In this document: positions 57,090 to 64,000 of the stretch, one piece after another
Layout: each line of letters opens with the position of its first letter
How positions within the stretch are numbered: position 1 is the stretch's first letter
Origin: Hirsutella rhossiliensis
Lineage: Eukaryota; Ascomycota; Sordariomycetes; Hypocreales; Ophiocordycipitaceae
Length of the DNA: 64,000 bases
Assembly: GCF_020360975.1 (NCBI RefSeq)
Contig: NW_025408670.1
Span: forward strand, 5,270,001-5,334,000
Direction: 5' to 3'
The notes under the pieces: generated by a model
Database searches by the model: none
Told to the model about the DNA's origin: nothing
The model's input: only the letters and a program-made list of their open reading frames with translations
Position numbers and translations under genes: made by a program

Positions 57090-58895
57090 ATGGCCGTGCC
57101 CAACACCATGAATAGCCTCACAACGCTCATCAAGCGGTAACGACAGACCCCCTCATCTGTCCCTGCCCTGCCAGCAGCTGCGCCCTGCTGCACCTTCGTC
57201 CACCACATGTGCTGATATCCTTCCCAGGCTCGAGGCTGCGACGTCTCGCCTCGAGGACATAGCTACCTCGACCGACCTCCCCGAGGACGTGTCCGCTCTG
57301 GACCAGTCCGCCGCCTCGGCACCCAATACTTCCACCGCCACCAAAGGCCCCCCTGGCTCCAAACCGTCCACCTCCGAGCCGCTTCCCGAATCCATTGATG
57401 AGTTTGATGTTTTGCTCAGCTCCTCGGTCGACAAATACGCCAAGCTCAGCAAGCAATTGGGAGGCGTGGTTGCACAGCAGGTCCGTGTGGCTTCCATGCT
57501 GCACTTCCCAGCTCCGAGCTAACGACTGCACCCGAAATCTAGGCCGCTGAGGTTGTAAAGGGTTTCCAGGAACAACGCAGATTTCTTCTCATAACAACCA
57601 GGGCTGCCAAGCCGGACCTCGACGCATACCAGAACCTCCTGAAGCCAACCAACGAAGCCCTCGAAGCTGTCACCGATCTCAAGGAATCAAATCGATCCGA
57701 CCCTATGCAGCCGCAGCTGAGCGCCGTCGCCGATGGCATCATGATGCTGGCATGGGTCACTGTCGATAACCGCCCCTACAAGCATGTCGACGAATGCCTT
57801 GGCTCTGCCCAGTTCTTCGGAAACAGAGTGCTTAAGGAGCACAAAGATAGGCAAGGCATACCTTGTCAATACCTGTCACCTACTTGGCTAACTCGCCAAA
57901 TCAGGGACCCCAAGCAAACTGATTGGGTTCACTCATTCTACCAGCTCTTCCGCGACCTTGCCGCGTATGTTCGGCAATACTTTCCCTCCGGTGTCTCATG
58001 GAACGCACAAGGAGAGCCAGCGCTGGACGTGGCCAAAGCCTTGTCGGCGACCTCAGGTCCTATCAATTCCGGTGGTGCCCCGCCGCCGCCGCCTCCGCCG
58101 GGGCCGCCTCCAGTCTTGGACGTCCAGACGGAAACGTCCCGGGCTGCGCCATCTTCCGGAGGACTCGAGGCAGTCTTCTCGGAGTTGAACAAGGGTGCGG
58201 CCGTCACAGAGGGCTTGCGAAAGGTCGACAGGTCAGAGATGACGCACAAAAATCCTTCTCTCCGTGCTGGATCAACCGTCGCGGATCGGCAGTCACCCGC
58301 CCGAGCAAAAAGCCCCGCCCCAGGCAAAAAGCCCAAACCTGAGAGCATGCGTGTTAAGAAGCCTTCCAAAAAAGCTCTAGAGGGGAACAAGTGGACAATT
58401 GTATGCCACCCCGTTAAGACGACGCCACGACGAGCAAGCTGACCTAGGCAGGAAAATTATGACGGGCAACCCCAGCCTGTCGAGGTTGAGGCTTCGTTGG
58501 CACAGTCGGTGCTCATCAGTAGCTGCAACAAGACAACTATTATAATCAAGGGTAAGGCCAACCAGGTCACTGTCGAGAACTCGTCTCGGCTCTCTCTCGT
58601 GGTCGATACCCTAGTCTCGACCGTGGACGCCGTCAAGGTTCGAAACTTTGCGTTACAAGTCCTTGGCACCATCCCCACTGTTATGCTGGATCAGGTCGAC
58701 GGCGCTCAAATCTACTTCAGCAAGGAGAGCACTGGTACAAAGCTCTTCACGAGCAAGTCGGACGGCATAAACCTAAACGTTGTATCCGGACCAGACGACG
58801 ACTTCAAGGAAGTGCCATTGCCGTCGCAGATATGCTCATATTACGACGAAGAAAAAGGGGTTTTGGTGAACGAGATTGTGGCTCACGCTGGATAG
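57090..58895 (+). CDS. SRV2: Adenylyl cyclase-associated protein CAP/Srv2 (five exons)
   Basis: CAP binds adenylyl cyclase and actin monomers, linking cAMP signalling to actin turnover. Exons: 57090-57136, 57228-57480, 57543-57850, 57905-58400, 58452-58895, giving 515 residues, normal for the family. The N-terminal cyclase-binding segment carries LTTLIKRLEAATSRLEDIA (first intron splits the Arg codon). A helical domain follows (to about residue 225), then a poly-Pro run GGAPPPPPPPGPPP (about 259-272). A WH2-like actin-binding stretch (LRKVDRSEMTHKNPSLR, about 310-325) comes next, then the C-terminal beta-helix CARP domain (about 360-515; NKTTIIIKGKANQVTVENSS). The third intron is a GC-AG intron of 54 nt without stops. 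The start ATG is the one giving the conserved N-terminus. It is convergent with the acetyltransferase gene. Confidence 0.94.
57851..57904 (+). other. GC-AG intron in CAP, length divisible by three
   Basis: The donor is AG|GCAAGG instead of GT, the branch site is GGCTAACTC and the acceptor is AATCAG. At 54 nt with no in-frame stop, it reads through as 18 extra residues (QGIPCQYL...) if not removed. Removing it joins HKDR to DPKQTDW, matching the conserved K-D-x-D-P-K-Q of the family. Confidence 0.85.
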
Positions 58896-59281
58896 TCTCG
58901 GGAACCACGAACCACGCAATGCATAAGATTGGGATGGGCGAAGTGACGAATTCTTGCGGCGATAAGTCAGAAACAGTTGCAGGGCCAGCTATGCCGGACG
59001 TATTGCCAGACATCCAATCCGTCATAGTCAAAGATTGCGACTGACCCGCGCTTCTTAACGGTTCAGACTCCACATGGATGCCCAAATGCTTTCTGGCCCT
59101 CGTTGATGCTCAGACACGCTTCTGCAAGCGACAAGGGCCACTCCTTGGACTCAATTGTCATAGCAAGACACCCGATCAACCACCGCAGGTAGACCAGCTA
59201 CGAGACAAATAACCTTGACTCGTCATACTGACAGCCGTGACCTAAACTCAAAAACCCCTTCGAGCTCGTGCTCACCAGAGA
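58896..59281. other. Convergent 3' intergenic region
   Basis: These 386 bases lie between the stop codons of CAP (+) and the acetyltransferase (-). They must hold both 3' UTRs and terminators. No further gene is supported; short frames here are not convincing. Confidence 0.6.
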
Positions 59282-61411
59282 TCAGAGCTTGGCCTTGAGC
59301 GGGGCCAGGGTAGGCGTCAGGAGATCACGCATCTCGCTGGCTGCCTCAGCTAGGAAGTAGCTCATTCGTTGGCTACCCAGGCATTTGGAGACGATATTGA
59401 AGTTGATGCTGCGAGCTTGGTCAGCCACTGTTGACTGCAAACGGGAGCGGGGGCGGTAAGATGGCTGATGAGTTCGGTCCCGTTTGCGGCGCCGACCCCA
59501 CGTACCTGCTCTCATTGATCATGTAGGCGATGCCAAAGCCGCTGTCAATGACCTGACTCCATCCATATCCATTGAAGTACTCGGAGCTGAGCTGCGACGT
59601 AGACAGGTACCAGGAGCTTGAGTAGCCATAGGCCCGGTCCATGTAAATGGCGGGGAGCTCTTCACCGGGCTTGAGGAGCTTCTTGAGGCCAAAGAGATGC
59701 CGGTCAACACCTTTGCCGTCGGACGCGGCGGTAATGTACTCGATGTGGGCGTCGATGGCCTTGCGGAAGAGGGCCACCTTTGTTTTCTCGTCCAGCGAGG
59801 GATCTGCCATGGCGGCGCACCATGCCACCGACTCGTCTGAAACGCTCCTGCATGTTTCCGTACGGCCAAGCTGGAAGCGGCGAGTGGCCGCCGACTCGTA
59901 TGTCGGACGATTCTTTCCGTACATCTTGAAGTAGGCTAGCTGGATAATCATCTGCACATAGGCATCAGGAGAGCACCTGAATTGTTTGATCAGGCCCTTT
60001 CCGTAGCCTTGATAAGCCTGGACGGCCAGCTCGTGCTGATTGATGACGTGGTGAAAGTCTTTGGTGGCGCGGTCAATCTCGGCCTGGACCTGGGGGGAGA
60101 CATCAAACTGTACCAGCTCTGGCTCGGGTAAGTCGGAACGGAGAGCGCGGTCGGACAAGTCGATCTTGTTGCCGAATATGAGATTATTGACGTAGTCGTT
60201 CAAGCGGTGCGTCGGGGTGCCGTCCATCATGGAGTGCTCACCCATGAAGCCCGAAGTGCCATTGTCGTTGACAATGAACTGCAGGGGCTTGTCGAACCAG
60301 CGGTTGGCGCCATCGCCGTGCCAATACTGATGGGCACGTTCCTCCAGCGTGACGGGGGCGGCATTGTCGAGGCAGACAATAAAAGAGGCGGACTCGATGG
60401 CCTCGAGGGCAGCCTTGTTTCTGGGTCCGGCCTGGAGAAGGAGCTGGCGAGCGTCGGCCCACACATCACGGTTCTCCGAAGTCAAGATGCCCACGGCGGG
60501 GACGCGCTGAGCGACCTCCAAGATGCGATTGAACTGCATTTCGAGCTCCGAGGGATTGAGCTGCGTGCCTCCGACTTCATGAGGAACCCGAAAGAATTGA
60601 TTCTTGCGGATGACGATAAAGTGCTTGTGGTGGTTGGGAGAAAACTTAACGGGATAGTCGGCGGGGCGGGCAGCGACGCGAGAGGCGTTGAACATCCACT
60701 TGTAGCTATCCATGCAGATGGGCAGCTTCTTCATATACTCAGGCTCGAGCGTACCGCCATCCACGAGCTTCTTGAAGTCGAGGACTGCAGAGGTGATGGC
60801 GGCGGCTCGCTTGGCCGGCTGGCGGCGTTTGCGATCATCGCGGTGTGAATAGAAGTAGCTGACGTATGGCACGACGGGATCACGATAGGCCAGGTAGGCC
60901 GCCTCGTTCCACCAGTCGTATATCCAGTTCTTGGTGGCGGGATCCTCACGCCTGGCGACGAGCCTTTCCTGCAACTTGGTCCCAGCGCCGCCAGGCTTGA
61001 CGAATTCGGCCACGGCCTTGGAGCTGGCCTCGAACTCGATGGTGGACAAGAGGGGATGGAGGGACTTGAGGTATCTCTTTGCGGTCTCCTCGAGCGTGGG
61101 GACGGGCAGGCGAGGCAGAGAGTCCTGGAATCTCAGCGTAGGACCTCTGGACTTGTCCTCGACGTAGCCTAGCGGGATGCGACCAGTCAGTTGCTGCTGC
61201 CAGCCGCGGAAAGGAGAGGGGGATGGGTGGGAGGACCGTACCTGGAGGTAGTGAGCTGTTGTTGCGTTTGACTGGGGCCATGGCGGCAATGAGCTGTCGC
61301 CGTGGTCAGTCCTGCTGATGGGGCGTTTGGGGGAAGGCGACAAACTGGCGGCGTCTTGGTTCGTCGAAAGCTTATCCTCAATGCGTGAGAGCGTGCGGCG
61401 GACGTCAACAT
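59282..61411 (-). CDS. CAT2: Carnitine O-acetyltransferase, mitochondrial/peroxisomal (four exons)
   Basis: The enzyme transfers acetyl groups between CoA and carnitine so acetyl units can cross organelle membranes; fungi need it for growth on acetate and fatty acids. Exons on the minus strand: 61411-61346, 61293-61242, 61168-59506, 59408-59282, giving 635 residues. The choline/carnitine acyltransferase fold starts with LPRLPVPTLEETAKRYL. The catalytic His is residue 351 in GEHSMMDG, and the YLSTSQL substrate motif is at 560-566. Residues 1-22 (MLTSAARSHALRISFRR...) have Arg but no acidic residues, like a mitochondrial leader. Met27 lies in a GCCGCCATGG context and could start a leaderless form. 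The final exon ends in LKAKL, a PTS1-type AKL. Introns have CTGAC branch sites. The first intron (61294-61345) is the least certain. Confidence 0.93.
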
Positions 61412-62275
61412 GGCAGGCTTGATGGGAAACCGGGACTCTCTGTACACAGCGACGGCAGCGTAGCTGGTGAGCGGTGTGGTGGGTGGGTGATGATCTGCCC
61501 AAGTCGACCGTCGGTGGCTGGCTGACGATTGCACAAGGCAGAATGTCGAGGGAGAGAGGCAAGAAGAAGTATCAGAGCCGCTGCGCGAGATAATGGACGG
61601 GGAGGAGAAGCTGCGGATTGGACAGAAGCACCTCGGATGTGCAAAAGCTGGTCATTTGTCGGGAAGTTGTCGGCTTCTGAGCCACGGAGGGCCGGGGGTG
61701 CCGACGTATGCCGGCCGCCTCCAGCTTCCGAGGTACAGCACGTCACGGTAACGTGGGCTGGGTACCAGGTACCTGTACCTGTTATCTACCTGCCCAGGTG
61801 GGTACATACGTATCTATCTTCTTCGTCCGAGGTGCTTGCCTGATCCGGCCGGGACTTCTCGACCTCGACCGCTAGAAACCACCAGCGGCCCTCAATCTAC
61901 TCGCGGGAGACACATCTCCAAACTTGACATGCATACATCTGCATAAACACTAGGTGCTGTAGGAGCACCTAGCTGACTTGCAATGCGTGCTGCACCAAGG
62001 TAGGCAGTGTGACCAAGGTCCCAAAGATCAAAGATGGACCCGCCGCAGGAGCATGCACCGGGAAGCACATGCTCGCTTGTTCTGCAGGGTCTGGTGGGGC
62101 TTTCAGATATGTACTGTATAGTACATACAGCATCTCAACAGCCGAGGTTAGTTAGCAACAGGGGGAACGATGACAAGCATGGCCTACGGTCACGTACAGT
62201 ACCTGTCATCATCTCAACCTTCATGTTAGATGACGTCGCACTTAGTTAGGTATATGCATAGGTTCGCCGTGCATA
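61412..62275. other. Upstream region of the acetyltransferase
   Basis: No convincing gene is present; short frames lack recognisable features. The region has normal base composition and contains stacked GGTACC/GTACCTG motifs (61759-61785) and an 8-bp inverted repeat TATGTACT-GTAT-AGTACATA (62108-62127). It probably holds the promoter and 5' UTR. Confidence 0.5.
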
Positions 62276-64000
62276 ACCCCTGATATTTAGCTACGCGGAC
62301 TGCCGAGGATAATAGGGTAATAAAAGTTCCGGTCGGTATAAAAAGTAAGGGTTAAAATATACTATGTTTCTATAATACTATAAATAGCTATTTATTTTTA
62401 TATTAAAAATAAATTACTAAGATTATTAATATATATTTTTAATTTATTAATATCTATCTTTTAATATATTATATAATAAATAAAGCTAGTAATAAAAATA
62501 TATAATTTATATTAAAAGAAAAAAGTATTACTATTTACTTAAGACTAAATCTCTATTTAGCTAATATTAGTAAAGGTTAGGTACTTTAATATCTTATATT
62601 AATATCTTATAAGTACTATTTTTTTATTAATTTTTAAGCGAAAAATCCCTAAAAACCCTTAGATAGCTTTAACTATAAAATAATATACTTAAGCGCCCGA
62701 GCTAGTAAGGGAGGGGCCCCCCTTAGGGAGGGGCCCTACTATATAGGTTTACCCCCGCGTAAGGTAAGCGTAACGTATAAAATAAGTACTTTAAGATACT
62801 TAAGATTTTTCTTTAATAACTAAGATATAATATAGTTAATTAAAAGAAGGGATTTTAAAGGACTCTTAGCTAAATAAAGAGAGTACTACTATTTATATAA
62901 TAGTATATTACTATTAAGGGCTAGCGTATACTTAGTATAGTAGTATAGGGCTAAATAATTATTTATCTAAAGCTAAGGGAAAAGGAGGAAAACTCTATCT
63001 TAGTCGCGATAGTTATTTATTTTCCTTAGTCCTTAGCTCGACCTATATTTAAGTACTATTTAGCCTAAGTTTAGGTTAAGCCCTACTTATATATCCCTTT
63101 AGCTACGTAAAGACTATACTAAGGTTATAGGTAAGGATACTAGCTAATTAAGATAGCCCGCTATAAAAGGTATATAATTTTACTAGTAAATAAAGCTATA
63201 ATAAAAGTCTTAATAACGCGGGCCTATATAAATCGCTATATTATACTAGTTATATCCCTTTCTTATTTTTATTAGCTGCTTATTACCGCTAGCGGCCCTT
63301 AATAGCTTACGTTAACTTTATAATCTTAGCTACCTAGCTTTAAAGCCTTAGTAAGTAATATAGGGCGAGCTTTTTAACTATTAAATTATACTATAAAATA
63401 AGTATAAATATATCCCTAGCTCGAAACCGTTATCTTAAGCTACTTACTTTACTATAAGCTATATAAAGCTCCTTTATAAAGCGCTACCGCTACTTACGCT
63501 ATAAGGTTATTTACGGCTAGCTAAGCTATATAAGGTTTTCTTACTACTATAGCTAACGTAGCTTATATCTATAGTATAGCTATATATTATAAGGCCTATA
63601 ACCTTAGTACGGTCTTTATATAGCTAAAAGGATAGGTTTACTTTAGCCCGACTTTAGTATAGTCGCTATAGTATAACCTTAGCTTTCTATAAGTATAGCT
63701 TATAATACTACCCTTACTCTCCCCCTTTTATTAGTAGTACTTTTATTCCTTTCTTACTACCTTTTTATTATTACCTTTTCCTTTTTCCTTAGTATACGCG
63801 GTCGCTTCCTTTTACCTTACGCTCGCCCTATCCCTTTATATACCGCCTATTTATATACCTATTCCGTCCTATCCCTCCCTCTTCCGCGTATATACCCTTA
63901 TACCTTACTAACTATATATATACCCCGCTATTTATAAATACCCCTCTTCTTTCCCCTCTCCCTCTTCCTTTCTTTTTCCTTTTTTAAGCTTTACTCTTTC
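62276..64000. repeat. RIP-mutated DNA at the right end of the window
   Basis: Right after about 62280 the sequence switches to TA-rich DNA almost without CA or TG, as in the central block. A GGGAGGGGCCCCCCTTAGGGAGGGGCCC near-repeat lies at about 62710-62738, and a pyrimidine-rich stretch fills about 63710-64000. No transposon domain was recognised, so the family is unknown. The element probably continues past the window. Confidence 0.55.

Noticed and set aside
57705..58442. CAP exons 3-4 read as one open frame of 245 codons
   Set aside because: It includes the GC-AG intron and runs past the 58401 splice donor; family alignment supports removal of both.
60207..60848. 213-codon plus-strand frame opposite the acetyltransferase
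   Set aside because: It is a shadow of GC-biased third positions in the real gene on the minus strand.
59421..61562. Uninterrupted 713-codon reading of the acetyltransferase
   Set aside because: Its first ~130 codons and last ~30 codons are unlike the family. Splicing restores INFNIVSK...AKL at the C-terminus and a consistent N-terminus.
62034..62249. 71-codon plus-strand frame upstream of the acetyltransferase
   Set aside because: No conserved motif, biased composition or splice context; probably non-coding.

Overview
The window is nuclear DNA of a filamentous ascomycete (Pezizomycotina; a Sordariomycete is my best guess, not proven). The evidence is small introns with CTRAY-type branch points, an exocyst Exo70, a Srv2/CAP and a carnitine acetyltransferase of filamentous-fungal type, LINE and chromovirus-type Ty3/Gypsy retroelements, and strong repeat-induced point mutation (RIP): CpA and TpG are almost absent from the repeats while TpA is very common.

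Layout. Positions 446-2417 hold one intact gene (EXO70). Positions 2418 to about 55300 form a 53 kb block with no intact gene, built of RIP-mutated transposons nested in each other. At least eight LINE copies or fragments lie in both orientations. Two nearly full-length chromodomain Ty3/Gypsy elements (6931-14780 on +, 22361-30217 on -) each sit inside a LINE and have 5-bp target duplications. There are also an inverted Gypsy gag fragment, a small Ty1/Copia fragment, a duplicated 0.74 kb repeat and a partly duplicated, unrecognised coding remnant. Positions 55586-61411 are an ordinary gene cluster: a conserved fungal protein of unknown function (+), the cyclase-associated protein CAP (+, five exons including one GC-AG intron) and, convergent with it, a carnitine O-acetyltransferase (-, four exons). 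From about 62280 to the end the sequence is again RIP-mutated.

The intact genes have unrelated housekeeping roles: secretion-vesicle tethering, actin/cAMP control, and shuttling of acetyl units between peroxisome, mitochondrion and cytosol. Splicing the acetyltransferase by eye gives a mitochondrial-type leader, an internal methionine in strong context and a C-terminal AKL peroxisomal signal, which is the pattern of a dually targeted enzyme.

The most interesting points are mutational and structural. LINE copies differ from each other by paired CG/TA switches, as if each decayed CpG is then finished off by RIP. The younger Gypsy element shows strand-biased RIP and polarised LTR divergence. 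That element also carries a spliced antisense gene with a Cys-rich motif and coiled coil, converging on pol. I found no CRISPR, tRNA or rRNA genes. All coordinates, motif readings and counts were made by eye.
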